From CAVSWT01 sp963731745 (GTDB taxonomy: Bacteria > Bacteroidota > Ignavibacteria > Ignavibacteriales > Ignavibacteriaceae), in contig CAVSWT010000015.1 of the NCBI GenBank assembly GCA_963731745.1, forward strand, positions 124,001 through 188,000: DNA of 64,000 nucleotides, in the 5' to 3' direction. Positions 17,556-25,696 of the stretch are shown piece by piece. A program made the position numbers and the translations under genes. The notes below the pieces were generated by a model. That model did no database searches. It worked only from the letters and a program-made list of their open reading frames with translations, and was not told the origin of the DNA. Position 1 is the stretch's first letter, and each line of letters opens with the position of its first letter.

Positions 17556-19725
17556 AATTGTGCTCCTCTCCGTCAGTTAAAAAATTATAATATTTCATTC
17601 CGTCTATAATTCCGCCTGCATATTTTCGTTCTGCAAAATAAATTCTTTTACCTCCCTTTAATTGCTCCAACTCACTGCTATAGTTTGCAACCACAACTCC
17701 CAGCAATTCGCCTTTTAACATTTCTGCGTCGTTACCGGAATCACCGGCAACTAAAATATTTTCATAAGGAATATTCCATCTGTAAGATAAATACCTAATA
17801 GCTTTTCCTTTAGATGCTCTGAACGGAAGTATATCAAGATATTGCCCATGGCTAAAAATTATGTTTGCCTTAATTCTATTTTTAATTAATGTATCTGTAA
17901 CTTTATTTAAATTTTCCTGGTTGTCGTTTGTATAATAACTTATTTTAAATTTTCGCTGAGTTTCATCTTCCTGGTATTCTAAAAAATCAAAGTCTTCTAA
18001 AAGTGTGATTATCTTTTCACGATTCCACTGATTTGAAATGTGAGAGTCCCAGCCTTTCGAATATATTAATTCGTTTTTGTTATTGTAATAAATTTCAGAG
18101 CCGACTGAGGAAATAATCACCTCCGGCATAGGCACATTATTTTCCTTTAGAACATTAAATGCAGAATTAACAGTCCGGCCAGTAGCCACTGCAAATCCCA
18201 TTTTTGAATGAAAACTTTTCATCAGTTCTACAAATTCTTGAAGGGAATCATTATCACCAAGCAAAGTATGATCAATATCTGTTACAACCATTTTTTCCAT
18301 TTTAAACAACTTCTTTCCCATTGGGGCAAATGTAATTTCTTTATTCAAATCTTTACTTAAAAGTTTATCTACTTCTTCAAGATATGATTTTGTGTGTGCC
18401 TTCCATGAATAATATTTTTTAACATTTTTCATTCCGTTTTCTGAGTACTTATGCCAATTTTTTTTATTGCTTAAAATTTTGGCAAGTGCTTCTGCAATAT
18501 TTTTAGAATCATTAACATCAACTAAAAGCCCATGATTTAGATTCGCAATAATATCTTTAGGCCCTCCGTCATCGGTAGCAACCACAGGTACACCGCTTCC
18601 AGCAGCTTCAATTAAGGTTAATCCAAAAGGTTCGACCAACGCAGCATTAACAAAAACGCCGCCTGTTTCTGCTGCTATTCTATATAATTGTGGAACTTCG
18701 TGTTCAGTATCATGCCTTTTTGGTATTGCCATTTTGCCATATAAATTATACTTATCCATAAGGTAAAGCATTTCAGTAAGCACTTCTCTTTCGTTATCAG
18801 GCATTTCTTGAATATCTTTTCTTATTCCCGCAAAGATCGCCAGATTAGCTTTTTCCTGTAATTCTTTATCTTCACCATAAGCAGTTATAAGTCCCGAAAT
18901 GTTTTTTCTTTTATCAGGCCGGCAGACTGATAGGATTAAAGGCTTATCAACATTAACAAAAAATTTAAGCAGCTTTTCCTGAATAACGCCCTTCATCTGT
19001 TCGGCTTCCTCAGTGGCACCTTCTTTAGAATTATATGGATAAAATTTTTCCAAATCTACCCCGGGAGGAATAACTATAAATTTATCTTTATTAGTATTTT
19101 CATAATCACCATACTGCTTTTGAATTTCCTGCTTAGTGCTTGTAATAATAGCATCGGCATAATAGATAACTTCTTCTTCAACTTTTATTCGATGATTAAT
19201 TTTATATCTCTTTTCAATTTCTTCTTCTTGAATACCTTCATTTAATAACCTGCGAAGTTTATCTCTGCCAAGGGAATGGCCGGTATGAATAAATGGAATT
19301 CCAAAAAATTTAGTCAGCTCACTGCAAACATAACCTGCATCTGCATAATGACTGTGTATGATATCAGGGAACCTTCCTGATGATTTAATATGCTTAATAC
19401 TTTTGTCTACGAATTCTTCTAATGAATTCCACAAAAGCTCTTTACGCATATACTTATTCCCGCCGCATCTAATCCTTATGATATTTAATTTATCGTTTAT
19501 CTTTTCAATTTTCTGTGAGTAATCATCCGAAACATTTTTATCTTTGATGTATCTTGTTACAAGTTCAACTTTATCAACTTCTTTATATTCGCTTAAAGTT
19601 TTTGCCAATTCCAATACATATTTAGTTTGTCCACCAGTGTCAGCATCTCTGCCTAATTCAAGATCATGCCCGCGAATAAGTCCGTGAATGCTGTAAAGCT
19701 GAATATATAATTTTTTATTTTTCAT
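17548..19725 (-). CDS. Bifunctional sucrose-phosphate synthase / sucrose-phosphate phosphatase
   Basis: The 725-residue protein joins a GT4 sucrose-phosphate synthase (about residues 1-470) to a HAD phosphatase (about 475-725). The synthase has 'GRDADTGGQTKYVLELAK' near the N-terminus and the donor motif 'EPFGLTLIEAAGSGVP'. The phosphatase has motif I 'TDIDHTLLGD' and motif IV 'VAGDSGNDAEML'. Together they make sucrose from an NDP-glucose and fructose-6-phosphate through sucrose-6F-phosphate. The HAD domain looks intact, so it should be catalytically active. The gene lies 8 bp after the fructokinase and overlaps the sucrose synthase. Confidence 0.95.
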   Translation of the reverse strand: MKNKKLYIQLYSIHGLIRGHDLELGRDADTGGQTKYVLELAKTLSEYKEVDKVELVTRYIKDKNVSDDYSQKIEKINDKLNIIRIRCGGNKYMRKELLWNSLEEFVDKSIKHIKSSGRFPDIIHSHYADAGYVCSELTKFFGIPFIHTGHSLGRDKLRRLLNEGIQEEEIEKRYKINHRIKVEEEVIYYADAIITSTKQEIQKQYGDYENTNKDKFIVIPPGVDLEKFYPYNSKEGATEEAEQMKGVIQEKLLKFFVNVDKPLILSVCRPDKRKNISGLITAYGEDKELQEKANLAIFAGIRKDIQEMPDNEREVLTEMLYLMDKYNLYGKMAIPKRHDTEHEVPQLYRIAAETGGVFVNAALVEPFGLTLIEAAGSGVPVVATDDGGPKDIIANLNHGLLVDVNDSKNIAEALAKILSNKKNWHKYSENGMKNVKKYYSWKAHTKSYLEEVDKLLSKDLNKEITFAPMGKKLFKMEKMVVTDIDHTLLGDNDSLQEFVELMKSFHSKMGFAVATGRTVNSAFNVLKENNVPMPEVIISSVGSEIYYNNKNELIYSKGWDSHISNQWNREKIITLLEDFDFLEYQEDETQRKFKISYYTNDNQENLNKVTDTLIKNRIKANIIFSHGQYLDILPFRASKGKAIRYLSYRWNIPYENILVAGDSGNDAEMLKGELLGVVVANYSSELEQLKGGKRIYFAERKYAGGIIDGMKYYNFLTDGEEHNFE

Positions 19726-19733
19726 TTAATCTT

Positions 19734-20624
19734 TTACAATCTTATTTTTTCTTTGAAGCTTGAGTAGACCGAATTGTCTTCAGGCAAAGCGCCGTTTACT
19801 TCTATAATTTTGTTAGCGAACATGCAAGCCAACTCATTAATTTTTTCCAAATTCCAATTATTTAAAAATCCTATACATAAAATAGAAGCGTACGCGTCAC
19901 CAGCGCCAACTGTATCCACAATTTTTTGTGCAGGAATTTTGAGGGAATTTTTTTCTCCATCTTTGAATAAGTCTGCACCAGCTTCACCTTTGGTTAAACA
20001 AAGTAATTTAATATTGTATTCATCAATTATTTTTAATGGTAAGTCAGCAAATTTTAATTGATCATTAAATAATTCTTTATTAATGAGATTTATTTCATCT
20101 GAATTGATTTTTAAAATATCTGCAGCATTAAGTGATTCATTTAAAATTTCTTTTGAATAAAAATTTTGACGGATATTCAAATCGCAGAAGAAATTTATTT
20201 TTGTTGGAAAGAATGATTGAATTGTATTACGAGAAACTTTTTGCCTTTGAGCAAGCGTTCCGAAATAAAGGCAATCTGTATTATTATTGATAAGATCTTT
20301 AAGTTCAGAATTATTTTGTATAAAATCATACGCACGGTCTTTTGCAATAACCCATTCAGGAACTTTCTTTTCATTCAAAAATGGCTCAGCTACCCCGGTT
20401 TTTTTAACTTCATCAATTTGAACATATTCAGACGAAATATTATGGTTCTTAAAAAATTCTAATATTTCATCTCCAAGATCATCTTTTCCTACCCTGCTTA
20501 CAAAATTTCCTAAGCCGGTAAGATTTAGGATATGATAAATAAAATTAAACGGCGCACCGCCTAATTTTTTATCATGTAAATAAATATCATATAAAATTTC
20601 GCCAATTGCGGTTATTCTTTTCAT
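19734..20624 (-). CDS. PfkB-family carbohydrate kinase, probable fructokinase
   Basis: The 296-residue protein is a PfkB/ribokinase-family sugar kinase. The N-terminal signature includes 'GGAPFNFIYH', and the C-terminal one is 'VDTVGAGDAYAS' with the catalytic Asp. Family membership alone does not fix the sugar. Its place at the head of an operon with SPS-SPP and sucrose synthase makes fructose the likely substrate, feeding fructose-6-phosphate to SPS or to glycolysis. The gene opens the operon, so the promoter should lie in 20,625-20,800. Confidence 0.9.
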   Translation of the reverse strand: MKRITAIGEILYDIYLHDKKLGGAPFNFIYHILNLTGLGNFVSRVGKDDLGDEILEFFKNHNISSEYVQIDEVKKTGVAEPFLNEKKVPEWVIAKDRAYDFIQNNSELKDLINNNTDCLYFGTLAQRQKVSRNTIQSFFPTKINFFCDLNIRQNFYSKEILNESLNAADILKINSDEINLINKELFNDQLKFADLPLKIIDEYNIKLLCLTKGEAGADLFKDGEKNSLKIPAQKIVDTVGAGDAYASILCIGFLNNWNLEKINELACMFANKIIEVNGALPEDNSVYSSFKEKIRL

Positions 20625-21030
20625 AGTGTGTCAACAAAAATGGAAATCATAACCTATAATAAAATAATTTCTTTTAATTGCAAGTAATAGAAAGCACTTA
20701 CGGCAAATTAGAATTGAATAAAATCATTATTAAAGGCAAAGCTGTTTAGTTTAACTTTTACTATCATTGATTAATTCAATTAGACTAAAACATTATTGCA
20801 ATAAGATATTAAAATTATTAAAGTTAAAACAAAACAACCATTTATGGCATTAACTTTGAGGTATTAGAATCCAATTAAGTACTTAATAATTCTTGATTAA
20901 TCTGAAGGACTGAGTTAAGCTTCAGAGCTCAGTAATGCGATTGTTGTAAAATAGATAAAAAACAATTTTATATTTTTATTATAAATCGCTTTTATCTGTG
21001 CTAAAGATTTTACCTAAAATATTCGCATTA
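20625..21030. other. Intergenic region between divergent fructokinase and beta-helix genes
   Basis: This very AT-rich stretch separates two divergent genes and should hold both promoters. I see no ORF, RNA fold or repeat that I can support. Several TATAAT-like strings occur (for example near 20,650), but in DNA this AT-rich they carry little weight. Confidence 0.5.
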
Positions 21031-22392
21031 ATGAATACAAAAAGTAATTTAAATGATCTGAATGGTCTTAGAATCATGCTAACAAACATAAATAAAAAGA
21101 TATATTCTCATGCAAGCACTAAACGATCTAAAACCAGTAATCCTATGATTCTTTTAATCATAATTTTATTTCTATTTATTATTAATGCGTGCAACAAACA
21201 TACAGCCTATTATATATATAATACTGGAAATCATGATTATACAAAAATATTTAATGAAGCATTATCTAAATATGATTACATTATAATCAAACCGGGTAGC
21301 TACCGTCTAAAAGCCCCAATTTTTTTACATAATAACGTTAATATAGAAGGAGAGGGGGAGGTAATATTAATAAAAGATACAACTTATTCTCATGTATTTG
21401 TAAATCAAAAAGCACAAAAAGATTATACTGAGGAATGGAATAAATTTATAACCATCAAGAATTTAATAATTGACGATAATAATAATGGAGATCAAAATGA
21501 TGCAGCTAATCCAACGGCGAACGGGATATTATCATTTAAATTTTTGGACCATTTGACTTTAGAAAATATTAAAATTATCAATGGGGATAATATTTTGTTT
21601 GGGGTTCACTTACAGTCGGTAAAAAATGCGACAGTGGAAAAATATTTTTATGATGGTGACAAAGCTGGTATCCAAATGCAAGGCGGATGTGAAAACATTG
21701 AAATAAACAATTTTGACATTAGTAGTGGTGACGATGCTTTTGCTATAAATGTTTGTGATTATCCAAGAGTACAACATAATACAGAAGATAGCAGGAATAT
21801 AATTTTTAAAAATGGAATTAGTAGGAAAAGAAAAAATCAATGTGGATTCTTTTTAAGACTTATGACTGGAAGTTGGAAAGAATGGCAGAAGGGAAATAAA
21901 TATCGAAAAGGAGATATAACAAATTATGATGGCAAACAATATAAAAAGATAAATAAAGGAGAACTGGTTTCAATAGATCATCCTCATCAATTAACAAGAG
22001 ATAGCCTTTATTCAGATGGTATCGTTTGGAGATATATTGGGGAAGGCGATAACAAAACATCAAATATATATAATGTTAATGTACAAAATGTCAGACTAGA
22101 TGACGGAAGGCAAATAGTACGGACTACAGATCTTGACAGTTGTTATAATTATGGAGAGTACCCAGGTACGGAATATGCCTCTATTGTTGATGGATTGTAT
22201 ATTTCTGGTTGTCCATTTACTTTAATTTGGGGTAAGATGGGAAAATATTACATCTCTGATTATTCTAAATATAATGTAGTTCTCTTGATTTTGTTTTTTA
22301 TTCTAATTGTAATTTTTATCATTTCTTTTTTAAGGAGTTTAAAATGTACCAATAAATCTAAAACATTCCTTGCTAAAATTAACAAGGCTTAA
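21031..22392 (+). CDS. Membrane-anchored right-handed beta-helix (pectate-lyase-like) protein with inserted CBM-like segment
   Basis: The product has a hydrophobic N-terminal segment ending in a lipobox-like 'FIINAC'. A parallel beta-helix follows: 'DYIIIKPGSYRLKAPIFL' resembles the opening of GH28/pectate lyase-like folds, then 'NVNIEGEGEV' and 'GCENIEINNFDISSGDDAFAI', with the SGDD pattern typical of polygalacturonase-like active sites. Near residues 290-340 an insert with 'WQKGNKYRKGDITNYDGKQY' resembles a CBM5/12-type sugar-binding module. A second membrane helix lies near the C-terminus, and there is no T9SS domain. The start is uncertain: the frame is open from GTG 20,998, and ATGs occur at 21,031, 21,076 and 21,145. 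It is isolated and very AT-rich, so transfer is possible. Confidence 0.7.
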   Translation: MNTKSNLNDLNGLRIMLTNINKKIYSHASTKRSKTSNPMILLIIILFLFIINACNKHTAYYIYNTGNHDYTKIFNEALSKYDYIIIKPGSYRLKAPIFLHNNVNIEGEGEVILIKDTTYSHVFVNQKAQKDYTEEWNKFITIKNLIIDDNNNGDQNDAANPTANGILSFKFLDHLTLENIKIINGDNILFGVHLQSVKNATVEKYFYDGDKAGIQMQGGCENIEINNFDISSGDDAFAINVCDYPRVQHNTEDSRNIIFKNGISRKRKNQCGFFLRLMTGSWKEWQKGNKYRKGDITNYDGKQYKKINKGELVSIDHPHQLTRDSLYSDGIVWRYIGEGDNKTSNIYNVNVQNVRLDDGRQIVRTTDLDSCYNYGEYPGTEYASIVDGLYISGCPFTLIWGKMGKYYISDYSKYNVVLLILFFILIVIFIISFLRSLKCTNKSKTFLAKINKA

Positions 22393-22470
22393 GTATTATT
22401 TCCAAGGGAGTTTCAAGTAATGGGTCTGCCATACTTGGTTACGTCATAAAGAAAAGATCACATTCATTCT

Positions 22471-23637
22471 TTAAACAACAAAAACCTTAGCAACATCAAT
22501 CAAAAGCGAAGGCTGATTTACCAAAGCAGTTGTAAATATTTTCCCAAGTGTTCTTTTCTCATAAGGTACTTTATTAAATGACTTAGCTATTTTATTAAAT
22601 TTGTCATCGGTAAAATTATAAATTCCATTCTTTATTTTATTAAATATTTCATGCCTCTTACCAAGCCTATCATGCCATGCTTTATCATAAGTTAATATAT
22701 GCTCGAGTTTGTTTTGCTTTATAGCTTCGGCTGCAATTCTTCCGGCAATGCTTCCGCCAATCATTCCGCTTGCAATTCCACCGCCGCTTAGTGGATTTAC
22801 TTGTCTGGCTGCATCACCGACAAGCATAATTCCAGGCGCTGATATTTTATCAAGTGTAATTGCACTTGGAACTCCTCCAGCTATTGAAGTAAGTATTGGT
22901 GCATCAGGATAATTTTTTTCCATAAAATTATTTAGAAAAGAAAGTGCTGATCTTTGCTTACCAACCATACCGCTTACGCCAAGTCCAATGTTGGCAGTAT
23001 TATTTCCTTTAGGGAAAATCCAAAAGTATCCGCCCGGCGCATATTCCTGGCCAAAATAAAAATAAAGTGTATTTGGGTCTGCAGTAATATTTGAAGCTGT
23101 AATTTGAGCGCAGCATTCCATATCACGGAAGTCAATGTGAGTTTTTAATCCAGCCCAACGCCCAATTCTAGATTCAACGCCATCAGCGGCAATTACAATT
23201 TTTGCTTTTAATTCTTTTTGTTCACCACGGAATTCATATTTAACCCCGCTTACTTTTCCATCTTCAAATAAAAGTCCATTTACATATGCACGAGTCAATA
23301 TTTCTGCGCCGGCATTTGATGCGCTTTTTGCAAGCTCGTAATCAAAAATTCTTCTTTCCAATACATAGCCGGCATCACCAAAATCTAATACAACTTCATC
23401 ACCATTAGGCGCGTTAAAAGAAAATTTACTTATGTAAGCAGTTATCCATTTTGCGTCGGGTTCAATAAATTCTTCCACGCCGGATTTGCTTATGGCTTCA
23501 CCGCAGCGTACTGGATATCCGACATCTCTATCTTTTTCAAGCATCATCACTGATACACCTTTTTCAGCGGCGTACCTTGCTGCAATTGAGCCTGCTGGCC
23601 CTGCTCCTACTACTATTATGTCATATTCATTTTTCAT
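22471..23637 (-). CDS. Geranylgeranyl-reductase family FAD-dependent oxidoreductase
   Basis: The 388-residue flavoprotein has the N-terminal dinucleotide motif 'IIVVGAGPAGSIAARYAAEKG', 'YPVRCGEAIS' and the FAD-binding 'GIMLVGDAARQVNPLSGGG'. These are typical of the geranylgeranyl reductase (ChlP/GGR) family. Such enzymes saturate isoprenoid side chains of quinones, chlorophylls or lipids. The small ferredoxin directly upstream on the same strand is a plausible electron donor, as in archaeal GGR systems. With no (bacterio)chlorophyll genes in view, menaquinone or membrane-lipid isoprenoids are the likelier substrates. An 18-bp hairpin lies between the two genes. Confidence 0.9.
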   Translation of the reverse strand: MKNEYDIIVVGAGPAGSIAARYAAEKGVSVMMLEKDRDVGYPVRCGEAISKSGVEEFIEPDAKWITAYISKFSFNAPNGDEVVLDFGDAGYVLERRIFDYELAKSASNAGAEILTRAYVNGLLFEDGKVSGVKYEFRGEQKELKAKIVIAADGVESRIGRWAGLKTHIDFRDMECCAQITASNITADPNTLYFYFGQEYAPGGYFWIFPKGNNTANIGLGVSGMVGKQRSALSFLNNFMEKNYPDAPILTSIAGGVPSAITLDKISAPGIMLVGDAARQVNPLSGGGIASGMIGGSIAGRIAAEAIKQNKLEHILTYDKAWHDRLGKRHEIFNKIKNGIYNFTDDKFNKIAKSFNKVPYEKRTLGKIFTTALVNQPSLLIDVAKVFVV

Positions 23638-23654
23638 GTTTCAAAGTCAAATTC

Positions 23655-23694
23655 CAAAAGTCAAAATTCAAAAACATTTGGATTTTGACTTTTG
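23655..23694. repeat. Long inverted repeat between ferredoxin and GGR genes
   Basis: An inverted repeat of about 18 bp (CCAAAAGTCAAAATTC... against its complement, with one wobble) closes a 4-base loop. It fills most of the 66-bp gap. The arms are built from repeats of the unit AGTCAAA. It could be an attenuating hairpin within the operon or a small dispersed palindromic element. Copies elsewhere in the genome would decide. Confidence 0.8.
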
Positions 23695-23703
23695 ACTTTT
23701 GAT

Positions 23704-23922
23704 TTACTTTAGCACTCCTACTTTATTAAATTTTATAACTTCAATAGGGCAGCTCCATACACATTTGGCGCAATTAGTACAGCGCGGATCAATTATAAAA
23801 ATTTCAGCTTCTTTTAATTCAATCGCATCTTCCGGACAAACTCCAACACAGCATCCGCAGAAATCACATTTATCTGGAAGAATTTCAATTAATAATTTTC
23901 CGGTTTTAGCTTGTCGGTACAT
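23704..23922 (-). CDS. Two-cluster 4Fe-4S ferredoxin
   Basis: The 72-residue protein has two complete 4Fe-4S motifs, 'CDFCGCCVGVCPEDAI' and 'CTNCAKCVWSCP', in the CxxCxxCxxxCP arrangement of bacterial-type ferredoxins. A third potential 'RCT' start of the second motif is intact. It precedes the geranylgeranyl-reductase-like gene in the same direction and probably supplies it with electrons. The start ATG encodes 'MYRQAKTGKLLIEILPDKC', a short N-terminal strand typical for the class. Confidence 0.95.
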   Translation of the reverse strand: MYRQAKTGKLLIEILPDKCDFCGCCVGVCPEDAIELKEAEIFIIDPRCTNCAKCVWSCPIEVIKFNKVGVLK

Positions 23923-23998
23923 TCAAATTTAAAGTTAAAATAGATTTACAAACGATATTAATGAAAATTATAATTAAAAGTAATATTTACTAAAGCAG

Positions 23999-24523
23999 CT
24001 AATTAAATTGAATTTCTATGCTTGAAACTTCGATGGGACTATCGACTATTAGAGGTTGTGAGTTATTAATTTGTTCAAAAATTTTATTTGAAGGATGAAT
24101 GATCAACTTGTAATTTTCAAGCTGCTCGTCGTTAGTTGAGAACACATAAATTTTTGATGACTTATCTGAAACGAGCAGCTTTGCCAGATATCTTTTCTCT
24201 TCATCAATAAAAGTAGAGGCTTCCATTTTTGTGTTTGTTTCAGGTGAATCAGCTGCGAGAGTTAAGTTTGAATTTTTTTTTTTGCTCTTAACGTCTTTAA
24301 TAGGATAAAGTTTAAACTTTATAGGATTATAAGCAGGTATCTTTTCGGAAATAAAGTTTTTAATTTCTACCGAAAGATTCTGATTGATAGCTTCTTTTAA
24401 TGATTGATAGAATCTAATTCCCTTGGAAAAATTTCCACTTTCCTCCATATATTCCCTTTTCTCAGTGGAAAGTAAATCATTATAGAAGACAAAATTAAAA
24501 ATATCTCTTTCGGTGATTTTCAT
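23999..24523 (-). CDS. Hypothetical protein, possible small regulator of the upstream gene
   Basis: I do not recognise this 174-residue protein. It is soluble, with no signal peptide or membrane segment. The N-terminal half is helical and charged ('MKITERDIFNFVFYNDLLSTEKREYMEE', 'GIRFYQSLKEAI'). A Lys/Ser/Asn-rich linker follows, then a beta-rich tail. The opening loosely resembles the helical N-terminal part of anti-sigma factors, but no zinc-binding HxxxCxxC motif is present. It lies 76 bp downstream of the 24.6-25.6 kb gene on the same strand and probably belongs to the same unit. Confidence 0.6.
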   Translation of the reverse strand: MKITERDIFNFVFYNDLLSTEKREYMEESGNFSKGIRFYQSLKEAINQNLSVEIKNFISEKIPAYNPIKFKLYPIKDVKSKKKNSNLTLAADSPETNTKMEASTFIDEEKRYLAKLLVSDKSSKIYVFSTNDEQLENYKLIIHPSNKIFEQINNSQPLIVDSPIEVSSIEIQFN

Positions 24524-24599
24524 GATCGGTTATAACTAATATTTTGCCAATTATAATTATTATATAGACTAAAAAGAACCTCATTCGTAAAATACATTA

Positions 24600-25574
24600 T
24601 TAATCTCTTACTATTTCGTCTGCTATTGTGCGTTTCATCACCCTGATAAGGTATTCTAAAATATTATGATAGTTTTTATCAAAATTCTCATGTGACAAAT
24701 TTTCAAAATGCTTTTTTAAATACGGATATAGTCCGGGATTTATTCCGCCGTTCAGTAAATCTACTGATATATCCACTAATGCCTTTTCGAATATTTCTGT
24801 TTCATACTTATTTAATTTATTCTTCTTTAAATATGAACTATATAATTTTTCAATTGAAAAATTTAAACCTACTTTTACTTTTTCACTTATTTCTAATGAT
24901 AACCCCTTGTCTTCATCGGAATCAGGCAATTGATTATTAGAAATATTTAAATGTTTGATTTTATATATCAGACTATTTAAAGGAATAGCGGGATAAAATT
25001 TTGTTTCGTTATTTAAATATTGAAATAAATTTTTGAACAAATTTTTATAGTCGTTGAAAATATTGATAGGAATGTTTTCAAATTGCTCTTTGTCAATTGG
25101 CTGCCTGGTAATTTCAGAATTTTTGAGTTCTACAATATATACTTGGCCAAAATAATTAACTTTTAATAAGCCTTCTCTACGAATTATGTAATTAATTGAA
25201 TCTAATATTTTAGCAAAAAATGGGTCAGCCTTTTTATAAAGAGAGGAAATATACTGCTGAACATTTTTAGCAACGATTTTATTTAAAAAATATTCGGCGT
25301 CTTCTTGCGTTTTTATCGGAGGAGTCCAATTTTCAAATGATTTTTTAATGACGAGGAAACTGTAATTTTCATCTCGCTGGAACAATGGTGCAATCGCATC
25401 AATTGCTGCATCCTTCAAAGAAAGATCATCATGTAAAAGGATTTTAGTTAATCTTCTTTGAAGACTGTGTAAATATTGGAAAGAAATTTTATAAGATATC
25501 TCAACTAAAAAATTAATCTCTCGTTGATTAATAGATGAGTCGCATAATTTTTTAAGTACTTGAAGTAAGTCCAG
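24600..25574 (-). CDS. Hypothetical helical protein with apparent CTG start
   Basis: The frame encodes about 324 mostly helical residues that I cannot assign. Gene callers would start it at TTG 25,418, but convincing coding continues upstream ('INFLVEISYKISFQYLHSLQ') to a CTG at 25,574-25,572, six bases after a strong AAGGAGG SD. A stop codon lies immediately before that CTG. Removing one C (AACTGG to AATGG) would give ATG at 5-base spacing, so the CTG is probably a one-base insertion. The N-terminal 'LSLKDAAIDAIAPLF' is faintly like sigma-factor region 2, but I see no region 4. Its neighbours are the small hypothetical and the Lon-like gene. Confidence 0.65.
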   Translation of the reverse strand: MDLLQVLKKLCDSSINQREINFLVEISYKISFQYLHSLQRRLTKILLHDDLSLKDAAIDAIAPLFQRDENYSFLVIKKSFENWTPPIKTQEDAEYFLNKIVAKNVQQYISSLYKKADPFFAKILDSINYIIRREGLLKVNYFGQVYIVELKNSEITRQPIDKEQFENIPINIFNDYKNLFKNLFQYLNNETKFYPAIPLNSLIYKIKHLNISNNQLPDSDEDKGLSLEISEKVKVGLNFSIEKLYSSYLKKNKLNKYETEIFEKALVDISVDLLNGGINPGLYPYLKKHFENLSHENFDKNYHNILEYLIRVMKRTIADEIVRD

Positions 25575-25696
25575 TTAATGCCTCCTTGCGAAAGCCAAAG
25601 ATATTATTTTTATTGGAAGATAAGAAAGTTTTTTTGTAATAATTATGATGTGAGTTTAAATCACCGCCAATTTTACGATTATACAATTCAGAATTA

